A stretch of DNA of 64,000 nucleotides from contig CM062811.1 in NCBI GenBank assembly GCA_031772625.1, forward strand, positions 647,230,606 through 647,294,605. Reading direction: 5' to 3'. This document shows positions 46,580 through 57,534 of this stretch, piece after piece. The notes under the pieces are model-generated. The model saw nothing but the letters and a program-made list of their open reading frames with translations. It was not told the origin of the DNA and did no database searches. Every line of letters begins with the position of its first letter. Positions within the stretch are counted from its first letter, which is position 1. The DNA comes from Pinus tabuliformis (taxonomy: Eukaryota > Streptophyta > Pinopsida > Pinales > Pinaceae). A program made the translations under genes and the position numbers.

Positions 46580-46611
46580 ATACCTATACACTGTTATAAG
46601 TTAATTAATTA

Positions 46612-46659
<48 letters not shown>

Positions 46660-46800
46660 TTTATATATATATATATATATATAAAATTAATTTATATATA
46701 TATATATATATGAAAAAATAAATAAATAAAAAAAATATTAATTGTTATAAAAAAGTAGATATATATATATCTATATCTATATATATATATATATATTTAT
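46580..46800. repeat. Long interrupted (TA)n tract
   Basis: About 200 bp of TA repeats broken by aattaattt and aaaaaataaataaat stretches, in the 3' internal part of TE-X between the F-box sequence and the polypurine tract. Confidence 0.9.
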
Positions 46801-46827
46801 TGATAGCCCAGGATTCAGACAATGTTC

Positions 46828-46913
46828 CAACAAATTACGTATGCTGATATGACAAACACAAGATGAAGAACAACAAATTACATATGCCGAGATGACAAAC
46901 ACAAGATGAAGAA
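46828..46913. repeat. Tandem duplication, 2 x 43 bp
   Basis: The unit caacaaattacgtatgctga plus tatgacaaacacaagatgaa at 46828 is repeated at 46871 with two or three substitutions. It lies just upstream of the TE-X polypurine tract and may be the last remnant of the element's own internal sequence. Confidence 0.85.
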
Positions 46914-46962
46914 ATTGTTAGCAATACAGCTTTGAGGACAAAGCTTTTGAAGGAAGGGGCTA

Positions 46963-47223
46963 TGTTATGAATATAATTCATAACAAGTAAATAAATAAAA
47001 TAAATGTAAATATTAAATAATTAGATATTGGTTATGTTAAATAGTAATTAAGTTAAGTGAAAAGGCGTGTCTAAAAGACATGCCTAGTCACAAAAGGACA
47101 CCTGCGTAGGTATATATGTGGGTCCTCATTATAACATTTGATCTTCACTTATATATATATATATATATATATTATTACAAATACTCTTGTGTGCTTTTAC
47201 ATTCAAGCCTACAAGCTATCAAT
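46963..47223 (+). repeat. TE-X 3' LTR
   Basis: A 261-bp LTR partnering 43354-43621. The hairpin is kept with one mismatch (ggcgtgtct/agacatgcc, 47064-47084), as are the TATA-like ggtatatatg and the TA tract (shorter). It is followed by TATTA. Confidence 0.82.
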
Positions 47224-47228
47224 TATTA

Positions 47229-50200
47229 TGTTTCATATTATTATTAGAGATGAAAAAGGATCGTGGTAAGAGTGTGGATATTCAGCTTGCACATTTCTTT
47301 TATGAAGACTTCAATGGATCCTTATAAGTGGCAAGCATATCTAAAAAATGTCTAGATAGATTTGAGACTAGGCATATCTATCCCATTTGCAACATTTTGG
47401 GCATTTGAATTTAGAGGTTATGGATGGTTGCAACAAATATTTCCAGTCTTGTCTTGCACTGAATTTAGATGTAGATGAATGTGAGCCAGTCGTGGAACTT
47501 GAAAAGAGAGAACGATATCTTTGATAGTGGCAAAATGATTTAGATGGATCAATTCTCTGTTTACTTTACAAGTGGGACATATAAGTCAATAATGCAACAA
47601 AATGATGCCAAATTCTTCTCATTTTTCACTCTCTAACTTGTTAAGTCCAATGTTTTAAAATGGATGACATATCATTTGTAGTTCATGTGATGACATTTGT
47701 GCAGATCATGTGTGGATCTCATTATATGGGGTTTCCTCACATAAAGTGGCCACTGTGTAAGACTTCATTGTTGTACCAAGTAATCATTTTTACATTTTGT
47801 GACATGCACATTAACATGATATTTGCATGTTAAAAAAATTCTTTTAAACCTTTCATGATGCATACTTGGTCTTCACCACCTATAAATTTGTAATATATAT
47901 TAATGGACTCTACTATATAATATAACATGTCTGTGAAATATCCTTAAAAACGTGATGAAAGTTACCAAATCTCAATGTATACACCATAACTAATGCTTAT
48001 ATTTCTCATCATATTGGGTGAGAGTATTTTACTTTTTTTCATATACCCATATTAGTCTTGAAAGCTAAGGATTCCAGTGGTGAATAGTATGGGATGGTAC
48101 TAAATTTCATTTATTATGAGTCATTAAGTCTTGGTAAGTTATTTCCACCATTTTTCATTAAAATTTCGACGTATGATGCCATTTTATGATATTCTAACAG
48201 GGCAGGTAAACGTCGAACATGGTTGATGGGTTTCTGCTCAACTTGTACCAGTGTGGAAACCTTAACCATTTAAAATATAATGTCAATTATATGTAAATGT
48301 GTCATTTCAATTAATAAAAGATACGTATATGATTTTATAATTCTTATTAAATAATATTAAATCACTGTGTTAACTTAAACACTTCACATAAAAAATCAAG
48401 TTAAACATTTTTATTGAAATGGGTAGAACTTTTAATTATTAATGATAATTTGAATGGATACATTAAATAAAAATACGAAGAAAACAAAATTGGTCAAGAT
48501 ATAATTACATTGCTTCATTCATCTAGTAATTTCATTAATTTTATAACTAAGAAGCGCATACAAACAACTTTGTTGCTCAAGTTTTTTAAGTTTTAATATA
48601 ATTAAAAATATTTAATTTGATTTAATGATATTAAAAATATTTAAATTTTATTTAGTGATGTTAACTATATGTATTAATTTTTAAAATGATAAAATTCTTC
48701 GTAATATTAGTGCTTTAGGAGTTTTTCAGGGTGCCGAATCTATAATATAGTAAAAAAACTAGTTTAAACAACACAAATAAAGATTTGACCACAAATATTT
48801 TTACTCAATTCTGGTGCAAAACTCCAAAAATTCCAACAAGCACACAATTCATGTACCAAACATCTTTCATATGGGTAATTTGAAAAAGTCTGATAATGAA
48901 AAATTATTTGATTCTCAAATTCCGTCAATCACATATTTCACCAGATGGTGGATCTAGAATTCGTGATATGATTTGAATGTTCAAACATCTTTCATATTGG
49001 TAATTTGACAAAATACGACAATGAAAGGTGATTTAATTTTCAAATTCCATCAGTCACATACATCGGATCTGGAATTCATGATACAATTTGAATGTTCAAT
49101 GTGTTTACGAACTATGACATGCTTATGAAACCAAACTAGCATGCGTACCTTTGCACCGTTTTGGGGCAATTGCTAGTTTATATCATGGTGAATCTATAAC
49201 TCGTTAGAGTAGTATGGGAAAAGCTCAAGATCAAACTTAGTAGCTGCCACTATAGCACCAAGAGTATATCAAACACTAGGTAAGAAAGATATATCAATAA
49301 TTTATGACTTTAGTAAGAGCCAATCCAACAACCCGTAAGCTAGATATATCAGTAATTTATGAGTTAGCAAGAATCGATAATCCACAAGGGTGGGGAGCCT
49401 ACTCCTTGAGCCTTATCATAATGGGCCAAAGATGTCCCCCCCACGCGATTTGAAATCGGGTGGAGGGTATAGCATCGATTGTGCCAACCACGTGATCATT
49501 CCACAAGGAGACAAAAAATATTGAAGAAAATAATAAACAAAAACTAACATGGAAAAAGACACTTACAGTGGGTAAGCATGGGTTGGACACGATGCTTAAT
49601 TTTTTATTTTATTTTTAATTTAAAAAAATAGAACATTTTTCTTGTAATCTTTTTATTTTGATTGTTTTTTTTTTCCATTTGTATTTATTTTTATTTTTTT
49701 TTAATTCACAATTTTATATTACACAAATACATATGTATAAATCATGCCATGGAGTGAATCCTTCACTAGCTCTATATTGCCTGAGTGGAAACCAAACTTA
49801 GAATGTTGGTCATTAATCAGACTGTAATGTCCAATAATGTGTCCATATCGTAGCTAGTAAACCAATTTCTGACCAAAAATAATTGCAATTTTGTATATGC
49901 TTTTGCAAACTAGTATATCCATCATATATAGAATTTTTGCTAAAGGAAATCTCTGGAGCATAAAATCTACACATCATGGAAAAATTAATAGTTTCCCAAT
50001 CATGGAGGTTGTCACAATGGGCTCCCCGTAGTAGGGGTCTCTTGTAAATAAACATTCATCAAGTGGATCTTTTGGCCTTCTTCAATTTTAGAATCAACTT
50101 CTTTAAGAAAATTTACAACATATTTAGTACCATTAAAAGTAGGATATTCTCATACCTCAGTACCAATCCATCGAACACATCGAACAATTGCGCAGTGCTG

Positions 50201-50270
50201 AGAATGGAGCTCATGATCTCCTTGCTGCCAATCATCCATCAAAACATCTGAGCCAACCTCGGTAATTTGA
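47229..50270. other. Spacer with dispersed repeats
   Basis: No gene recognised. At 48715-48795 the sequence resembles 2140-2225. At 49148-49176 ttttggggcaattgctagtt matches 14438-14462 in reverse. Two imperfect copies of a roughly 120-bp block (catctttcatat..ggtaatttga, then caaattcc and gaattc) lie at about 48862-48985 and 48986-49105. Together these suggest a decayed mobile element at 48.7-49.2 kb of unknown class. Confidence 0.5.
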
Positions 50271-50275
50271 ATGCT

Positions 50276-50650
50276 TCACCAACTAATAGAACTAGCGACC
50301 ATCTGATTGATGCAGTATTTCCTCTTCCTAGTAGTAAGTTGATACAAATGAACTAATAAATTAGGTTTCTCCACATCATCCATAGGATATATAAATATTG
50401 AACCATGGTGAGGGTCTAAAGGCTGTATAACCCGAATTCCATCTACTTCAAAAGTCATTGTTTCCCTCTTTAAATCAATAACTTCATAGTTCTCAAATGC
50501 CCAATCAATTCCCAACAAGGCTGGATACAGATCTTTATCGCCCATAATGTTTATCACCTCGAATTTTTCATATGTTTTAACACCCACAATATCAACTTCA
50601 ACATCCTCTAGTCTACCAATAGGCAAGATGCAATACTGGTTTTTCCATTC
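50276..50650 (-). pseudogene. Gypsy protease region
   Basis: The minus strand reads MPIGRLEDVEVDIVGVKTYE, FEVINIMGDKDLYPALLGID, WAFENYEVIDLKRETMTFEV and RVIQPLDPHHGSIFIYP. This resembles the C-terminal half of the aspartic protease of a gypsy group; the LLGIDWAF motif is typical. It follows, on the minus strand, the zinc-knuckle gag at 51230-51673. The catalytic triad would lie upstream (50650-50800) in a stop-ridden segment. No RT was recognised downstream (left). Confidence 0.65.
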
Positions 50651-51229
50651 ATAGCTGGATTGGAGAAAAAACTAGCTTTGGCCTTCCCAACGCCTCCCAA
50701 GTTTTCCTTTGAAAATATTCACATCTGACCCAAGATCTAGCATGGAATCTTTAATCTAGTACCCCGCAATTTGTGCATCCACTTGGAATTCCCTTCCTAT
50801 TCTCTTCTTGTTTCTCTAGACTTTTCTAGAGTGTCTTTAAGCTAAATTAGCAGAAATAGTCTTCTCAGAGAGTGTGTCATCCCTCACAATTGCCTTCAAT
50901 TTCTTGCGCAACTGGCCAATCAGCTGCTCATCATTCATAATATGGAAGAATAATTGGAGCCACTCTATAATAGTTTGAGAAATGTCCTGCAAAACTCTGG
51001 GACCCTTAGCCTACACATGTTCCTACTTCTCTACATGAGGGCTATGAGAGGAAACCAATTGTCTAAACACTTCAGTTGCATCTTTGTAATATTCTTTCTA
51101 CTGACTAAGACCTTTTAGGAGACATGAGATTTATAACAACATGTTGCTTAGAAGTTCCAATATTAGCTTCATTCATTTTTCCTCCTTTGGTAACAATATG
51201 ATGTTGGGCTGCACATATGAGTCTGGTTC

Positions 51230-52610
51230 TCATGGTTTTGCATTGATTCGATTTTCTCCTTTTACCTGATTACAATATTCACACCAAGCAATGAGTTCTG
51301 GACAATCCTTAGTAGCATGTGTATTTACTTGAAAGTGTAAACACCAACGCCTCCTTGGCATCATACAGTCTCTTGCAACATGACCTTCTTGATCACAGTT
51401 ATAACACTTGATCGAACCTCTTCCTCCAGCCCTTCCTCCCCTTGGAGCACCTCCTCCTTGACCATGAGGAGTTTCATTAACTATAAATGTTGTATGATCA
51501 ATACAATTGGCGAGAGCATCTAAATATCTACATTGTTTTGTGTGGTGCATAGGAGATCCACAAAATTCACAAAATAAATTATTTGGCACATTTGAATACT
51601 TCTGCAAAATAGGACATAGACATGGCGAATGACCATAAGATCTACAAATTTCACAATACTCATTCATAAACATAACTTGGTGATTAGGAAATTCCTGATA
51701 CTAAGTGTGCCCTTGGAATGGCATCGATGAATAGATCTAAACAACCCCAACACTGTGTGGTGGTGGAGGGGGTCCCATAGGCATAGTAGTCATTCCCATA
51801 CCTCTCAACCATGTACATTTTGTGGCATGATGTCCCTCAAATTGACAATTGGTACACTAGACACGTGGCCTCATCAATATTACAGGCATAAGATCCTTTA
51901 GCCTTTCTGTCAAAGTAGAAATTTGATTTTGGAGTCCCATAACCGTAGGGTCAGTAGAGGTATTTCCTGGTTAATAGTCCTGTGGGTATCCCACCATTGC
52001 CTCAATCTACATTTCCTTCTATAAATCATCCTACAAAGTGGAAATATTCTGTTTTTACAACAAAATCCTGATCATTGGTAACCTATATTTAATAAAGCAA
52101 TCTCTTTTATGATGGGGATCAATTGGATAAATTAGTTTACTAATGGAATCTTTAAATCATTGCATGCACTGATAAGAAAATTATCCTTATTTTTTCCTAA
52201 TGTCCAACTGATCTGCTAAACCTTGTTGATTTAACTGAGGGAGTTTAAATTCTTGAATAAAATCTTGTTTAACTTGGTCCATGGTGGGATTTGGATTAAA
52301 ATTAGACGATTTAATGAACCATTTCAGAGCATGATCTCACAAAGTCATCTGAAACTCAATGAACTTAGTGGCGTTAGGAGTCTGTCTTTCCCTCCAAACT
52401 ACTTCACATAGGTACCAATATTGCTCAACATTTTCACCACCCCATCCTAAAAACTCTAGGTAACAGGTAAGTGATCATGTAATATTTCCAGCCATAGTTG
52501 TTTGACCTGGCTAAACTATTACAAATCCTTGGTAACTCAGTTGAAAATAACTACTTGAACTTGAATAAAAACTAGTACTAGAACTATTTTATCCATTACA
52601 GCTACCTGTT
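51230..52610 (-). pseudogene. Gypsy gag with multiple zinc knuckles
   Basis: Minus-strand gag, frame-broken upstream (52.0-52.6 kb) where DHALKWFTKSSNFNPNPTMD-like and LKDLMPVILM segments can be read. It is open at 51230-51673, which carries a series of cysteine motifs: CEICRSYGHSPCLC, CEFCGSPMHHTKQC, the classical CYNCDQEGHVARDC and CLHFQVNTHATKDC, with a glycine-rich GGGAPRGGRAGGRG spacer. An extra knuckle (CTNCQFEGHHATKC) lies near 51820. Five or so knuckles is unusual; most gypsy gags have one. The protease fragment at 50276-50650 follows on the same strand. Confidence 0.7.
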
Positions 52611-52627
52611 TCACATCTAAAGTGAAA

Positions 52628-52858
52628 TTATAGTACCTGGGGAAGGTTAGTTAGAGGATTATTTGTGCCAGCATCTTGCAGATTGTTACTTACAGGGATC
52701 GAGTCATCCACAAAGAACAATATTCTCATTACAAAATGCATGTCATCATCTACTGGAGTATTCTCATCACTCATTCTAATCATCTTTCTAACTGTTTTAG
52801 GCGTATGAAATCCTACTGACTCTGGGTGGGGTCCATCACTCCCATTCAAACTTCCCAC
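52628..52858 (-). pseudogene. N-terminal gag or leader fragment
   Basis: Minus-strand frame with GSLNGSDGPHPESVGFHTPK and RKMIRMSDENTPVDDDMHFV, continuous in order with the gag at 51.2-52.6 kb. The same sequence recurs degenerately at 53.76-53.89 kb and 56.71-56.80 kb as part of a tandem duplication. Function unrecognised beyond its position at the gag start. Confidence 0.45.
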
Positions 52859-53235
52859 AACACTGTCACTGATGCTTCCTATTCCACTAGAAGGATATCC
52901 TTCACTTTCTCCTTTCCCTCATAACCTTGGACTATTCATTACTTCTCTCCGCAATGATGGACTTGTCATTTCTTTTCATATCCTCTGCAATTCTCTTCTT
53001 CTAACCCTAATTTCCCACAACTTTCTCTCCCTCCACTCATCATTTATCTATTTCCTCCTTACCACTCTAAAATCTTAGCCTTCCACAACTTCTCTTGATC
53101 CATTGTAATAACCCCTAATATTCCACAAGTACACAACACCCCCCCTAGATCTGACCCCCAACATTGAGGTTTTTAAGTAGCCATTCTATTTTCTTGGAAC
53201 AAAACCAAGTTTTCTTCAACCAACAAAATTTTGAT

Positions 53236-53589
53236 TCATAGTGAAATTCCCTTCAACAATCTTCCCCGTAACCCGTATTTAAAAACGGCTTTAGCCTTAG
53301 AAAAATATTGATGATTTTCAGCCATAAACTCAATAATATACCCTTCTAGGGTTGCATCAACCCAAAAATAAACACCTCGTGCTAGTTTAGTATCTAATTG
53401 GTGCAACTCAGCCAAATCAACTATAGTCAAATCTCTGTTAAGCCTAAGCAAATTTCCTTCTCTGACTTTAACTTGTAGTCTCCTCAACCAATTCTGCAAT
53501 TCTTCAAGAAACTTGTACCAGAAAATTTTGCATTCATCGCAAGTAGGTTTTGCATACAAAATACCCAAAGATAGAATTCCTTCTTGCAA
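53236..53589 (-). CDS. Unrecognised open frame, repeat copy 1
   Basis: This 117-codon frame contains YAKPTCDECKIFWYKFLEEL, QNWLRRLQVKV, DLAELHQLDTKLARGVYFWV, DATLEGYIIEF and YFSKAKAVFKYGLRGRLLKG. The second copy at 57100-57495 encodes a closely similar protein, and both remain open while flanking DNA has decayed. There is no recognised domain, signal peptide or membrane segment. It lies upstream of, and on the same strand as, the gypsy gag, so it may be an extra gene of that element. Confidence 0.45.
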   Translation of the reverse strand: MQEGILSLGILYAKPTCDECKIFWYKFLEELQNWLRRLQVKVREGNLLRLNRDLTIVDLAELHQLDTKLARGVYFWVDATLEGYIIEFMAENHQYFSKAKAVFKYGLRGRLLKGISL

Positions 53590-54332
53590 TGACTACAAAA
53601 TTTGAGGAAGTTTAATGACAAGGATCTGGTAACATGGTTACTACATATGGAGCATTATTTTGATCTATACGACGTTGAACCCTCACAAAAGGTACATATT
53701 GCATCTTTATATTTAGAACCAGATCAGATATGAAATCAAAATTCCTCATATCTGGTAATAAAATGCATGTCATTATCCACTGGAGTATGCTCATCACTCA
53801 TTGTAATCATATTTCTAATTGGTTCGGGTGTATGAAATCCTCCTGGCTCTGGGTGGGGTCTATCACTCCTATTCAAACTTCCCACAACACTGTCGTTGAT
53901 GCCTACTATTCCGCTAGAAGGATATCCTTCACTTTCTTTGTTCCCTCATAACCTTGGACTATCCATTCCTTATCTCCACAACTATGGACTCATCATTGCT
54001 TCTCCTATCCTCTACAATTCTCTTCTTATAACCCTAATTTCCCGCAACTTTCTCTCCCTCCACTCGTCAGTTACTTATTCCTCCTTATCACTCTAAAGTC
54101 TCAAGATTTCCACAACCTCTTTTGATCCATCGCAATAGCCTCTTGCAATAGCCACAACATCTTCCACAACTACACAATATTCCTCCCCTTAGATCTGACC
54201 CCCATTATTGAGGATTTTAAGTGGAAGTTTGATGTCGAATTTCAGATATGATGTCAAACTTCCTCATATCTGGTTACAAAATGCATGTCATCATCTACTG
54301 GAGTATGCTCATTACTCATTTTAATCATATTT

Positions 54333-54664
54333 TGTTATGAAACCAGCTCAAGAAAAGATAGAAAAGATAGATCAACACCTTAGAATTCAACCTCTTTGAG
54401 GGGGCAACCTCCTTTACATTACATAAATGAACAATTCTTGGATGATACAAATGAAAAGACCTCCTTTCTATATATAGGAGTCTAAGGGGTCATAACATGA
54501 TCAGAGCCGACATAACAATAATAATCTAAGGGCACAATAATAATAATAGTGGGCTTTTATGGGGCACAATAGTAACAATATGGGCACTACATGGGTACAT
54601 CAATATAATAAGTGGGTTGTAGTAATAACAATAAGGGTTACAATAGTAGTATAGGGGCCTAACA
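54333..54664 (-). repeat. E5 3' LTR
   Basis: A 332-bp LTR, TGTTATG...CCTAACA, with a TATA-like tatatata near 54471. It matches the E3 LTRs closely throughout. Confidence 0.88.
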
Positions 54665-54847
54665 TGCCCCTCTCCTTCAAAAAGCGTTGTCCTCAACGCT
54701 TGAGTAGTTCTTGATGCTTCTGTATAAAATTCTTGTCCTCCCATGTTATTCCACTTGATGAGATACTCTGAAATTGATCGATTTCGTAGCTGTCAGGTTC
54801 TTGTTTCTATGACTGCTCTAGGTTCCAATATGATTTTTCCTTCCTCT

Positions 54848-55786
54848 TCAATTTCTGGCAATATTGTTTGAATAGCTTGCTTGAACCTTTTTCTTCTTGA
54901 TATGTCCTTTTATCTCTAGAGTTTGAGGAGTGGTAATTTCTTCCAATCCTTTACAAGATATGGTCGGATTCATTTCTTGATGCTTGATGTGATCTTTCAC
55001 TTCTTGAGCATTTTTCTTCGTGATATGTCCTTCTATCTTGATAGTTTGAGGAGTGGTAATTTCGACCAATGAATTACAAGATATGGTTAGATTCATTTCT
55101 TCTTTCTTGATTTGATCTTTCACTTCTTGAACATTTTTCTTCTTGATATGTCCTTCTATTTTGAGAGTTTGAGGAGTGGTAATTCTTGCCAATGCTTTAC
55201 AAGATATGGTCTGATTCATTTCTTCTTTCTTTGGGGTGGGGTCCTGGCGTATATCTTCTTCTTTTGATGTTTCTTGATCCTTTTCTTCCTCCTCTTCATA
55301 TTCTATGTAAAATAATTTCTTCTCAGCACACTTATGACCTTTAGTGCATTTGCTATCACAATTGTAACAAAGCCCTTTTTCTCTTTTTTCTTCCAATTGT
55401 TGTGGTGTAACCCTTGTAGGTTGTAGAAGGCTAGGAGAAACAACACTTCCATCGTTATAGTTGTGAGGGGTATGCTTCCTGGTTTCCATAATTTTGCTTT
55501 CCACTATGTCACAAAACCCTTTTACTATTTCCAATTGTTGTGGTGTTGCTCTAAAGAAGGTGTTTCTCTTTGTATCCTCATAATGTGCTATCATTTCCTC
55601 CGTGAAAATTGACCACGTAACAAGTTGTTTACGAGAAAAAAGCCCTTCATACCATAAAAATTGATCCGGTTCTAAATATGAAGATGCAATAAATACCTTT
55701 TGTAACAGTGGTACACCATGTATATCAAAATATTGTTCCATCTGAAGTATCCAATTTACCGGATCCTTGCCATCAAACTTCCTCAT
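54848..55786 (-). CDS. E5 gag with 41-residue repeat array
   Basis: A continuous 312-codon frame from MRKFDGKDPVNWILQMEQYF. The gag core is internally deleted: after AHYEDTKRNTFF it jumps to ATPQQLEIVKGFCDIVESKI. The knuckle LCYNCDSKCTKGHKC is intact, then an acidic EEEEEKDQ stretch and the repeat array follow (NQTISCKALARITTPQTLKI, NLTISCNSLVEITTPQTIKI, NPTISCKGLEEITTPQTLEI, each followed by GHIKKKK- or GHITKKN-like and VKD-like ends). It is uninterrupted by stops, unlike E3. The array end joins the chromodomain linker (QTILPEIEEEGKIILEP in another frame). Confidence 0.8.
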   Translation of the reverse strand: MRKFDGKDPVNWILQMEQYFDIHGVPLLQKVFIASSYLEPDQFLWYEGLFSRKQLVTWSIFTEEMIAHYEDTKRNTFFRATPQQLEIVKGFCDIVESKIMETRKHTPHNYNDGSVVSPSLLQPTRVTPQQLEEKREKGLCYNCDSKCTKGHKCAEKKLFYIEYEEEEEKDQETSKEEDIRQDPTPKKEEMNQTISCKALARITTPQTLKIEGHIKKKNVQEVKDQIKKEEMNLTISCNSLVEITTPQTIKIEGHITKKNAQEVKDHIKHQEMNPTISCKGLEEITTPQTLEIKGHIKKKKVQASYSNNIARN

Positions 55787-56372
55787 CTTGCTTTTTCTTT
55801 ATTTTAGGAGCTCGATCTTGAAACGACTGTAACTCTGTACTTTCAGATCTTTAAGTTCTGAAATTGTGACCTGTAGTAGCCCTTTGTGTCCTCTTTCCAA
55901 TGCCACTAGTCTGACCCAAATTGGATTCTCCAAGGAAGAGTTATGCGAAATCTCCCACAGTGACTTGATTATAGACTAGTTCAGTAGAGCGAACTTGTAC
56001 GACGTGCCACGAGTCACTGTTTCGACCTTTGGATCTGAAAAATGCATACAAGAAACTACAGTCCGTCCTCTTTCTATACCTTCTGACGAAATTTCAATCC
56101 GATCCCCTGATAGAAAGTTATGACAATTTTCCCTAGATCACTTGTTTGGAATGTAATTCAGGAGTCTGCAAAAAGACCAACTTCCTCAGATCATATCTCC
56201 GCAAATATAGCGTAAAAAGCTCTGAAATTCAGACCCAACATTTAGTGTGATTTCTTATCAAATGGGTTTTTTTGCAACTTCTAAAACGTCACAGAAAAAA
56301 AGTTATAGCGAAAATTCCACGATGACCTGTTTGGAGCGGCAAAACCCTAGAATCCAAAGCTCTGATACCAAA

Positions 56373-56705
56373 TGTTATGAAACCAGCTCAAGAAAAGATA
56401 GAAAAGAAAGATCAACGCCTTAGAATTTAGCCTCTTCGAGGGGGAAACCTCCTTTACATTACATAAATGAACAATTCTTGGATGATACAAATGAAAATAC
56501 CTCCTTTCTATATATAGGAGTCTAAGGGGTCATAACATAATCAGAGCCGACATAACAATAATAATGTAAGGGCACAATAATAACAATAGTGGGCCTCTAT
56601 GGGGCACAATAGTAACAATATGGGCACTACATGGGTACATCAATATAATAAGTGGGTTGTACTAATAACAATAAGGGGTTACAGTAGTAGTATAGGGGCC
56701 TAACA
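56373..56705 (-). repeat. E5 5' LTR
   Basis: A 333-bp LTR partnering 54333-54664, very similar by eye, so E5 looks like one of the younger insertions in the window. Confidence 0.88.
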
Positions 56706-57099
56706 TCTTTCTAACTAGTTCAGGCATATGAAATCCTCTTGACTTTAGGTGGGGTCCATCATTCCCATTCAAACTTCCCACAAAACTATCACTGGTGCCT
56801 CCTATTCCGCTAGAAGGATGTCCTTCACTTTCTACTTTACCTCATTAACTTGGACTATCCAATCCTTCTCTCCACAATGGTGGACTCATCATTTCTTTTC
56901 CTATCCTCTGCAATTCTCATCTTCTAACCTTAATTTCCCGCAACTTTCTCTCCCTCCACCCGTCAGTGATCTTTGTCCTCATTATAATTCTAAAGTCTCG
57001 AGCTTTCCACAACTTCTCTTGATCCATTCCAATAGCCCCTCATCTTCCACAACTACATAACATTCCTCCCCCTAGATCTAACCCCTAACACTGAGGGTT

Positions 57100-57495
57100 T
57101 TAAGCAGCCATTCTATTTTCTTGGAACGACAACAGGTTTTCTTCGACCAAAATTTTTTTGATCCATAATGAAATTTCCTTCAACAGCCTTCCCCGTAACC
57201 CATATTTAAATACTGCTTCAGCCTTAGAAAAATATTGATGCTTTTTAGTTGCAAACTCAATAATATACCCTTCTAGGTTTGCATTAACCCAAAAATAAAT
57301 AAATCTTGTTAGTTTAGTATCTAACCAGTGCAACTCAGCCAAATCGGCCGTAGTCCAATCTTTGCGAAGCCTAAGGCTATTTCCTTCTTCGACTTTAACT
57401 TGTAGCCTCCTCAACCAATTCCGCAATTCTTCAGGAAACTTGTACCAGAAAATTTTGTATTCATCGCAAGTAGCTTTTGCATACAAAATCTCCAA
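57100..57495 (-). CDS. Unrecognised open frame, repeat copy 3
   Basis: This 131-codon frame is closely similar to 53236-53589: YAKATCDEYKIFWYKFPEEL, RNWLRRLQVKVEEGN, DLAELHWLDTKLTRFIYFWV, YIIEFATKKHQYFSKAEAVF and YGLRGRLLKEISLWIKKILV. It extends further at the C-terminus (ENLLSFQENRMAA) before its stop. Same context as copy 1. The function is unknown. Preservation of the frame in two copies hints that it was once a real gene, probably of a mobile element. Confidence 0.45.
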   Translation of the reverse strand: MEILYAKATCDEYKIFWYKFPEELRNWLRRLQVKVEEGNSLRLRKDWTTADLAELHWLDTKLTRFIYFWVNANLEGYIIEFATKKHQYFSKAEAVFKYGLRGRLLKEISLWIKKILVEENLLSFQENRMAA

Positions 57496-57534
57496 ATATA
57501 TAATTCCCGCTTGTGATGAATACGAAATTTGAGG

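Larger units (their letters stand above)
43354..47223 (+). mobile_element. TE-X: small LTR element carrying a host F-box gene
   Basis: Direct repeats 43354-43621 (268 bp) and 46963-47223 (261 bp) both start TGTTATGAATATAAT and end AAGCTATCAAT. The identical 5-mer TATTA flanks the pair (43349-43353, 47224-47228). A polypurine tract GAAGGAAGGGGC (46949-46960) directly precedes the right repeat, inside a context (TTGAGGACAAAGCTTTTGAA) resembling the end of the E3/E5 chromodomain elements. The 3.3-kb interior shows no gag, protease, RT or integrase; its main content is a long F-box coding sequence in sense orientation. No clean initiator tRNA-Met site follows the left LTR. I infer a non-autonomous LTR retrotransposon that captured a processed host transcript. 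Confidence 0.75.
54333..56705 (-). mobile_element. E5: non-autonomous chromodomain gypsy element
   Basis: Same family and strand as E3. LTRs are 54333-54664 and 56373-56705, the PBS TGGTATCAGAGC is at 56359-56370 (minus) and the polypurine tract GAAGGAGAGGGGCA is at 54665-54678. Flanks tattt (54328-54332) and tcttt (56706-56710) fit a duplication with one change; the uninterrupted target is visible in unit 1 at about 52785. The interior is shorter than in E3: gag, the repeat array, then a direct join to the chromodomain linker. RT, RNase H and integrase are gone. Confidence 0.88.

Noticed and set aside
49440..49500. tRNA or SINE B-box in gatttgaaatcgggtgg
   Set aside because: No A box at the right spacing, no tail and no target duplication could be found.
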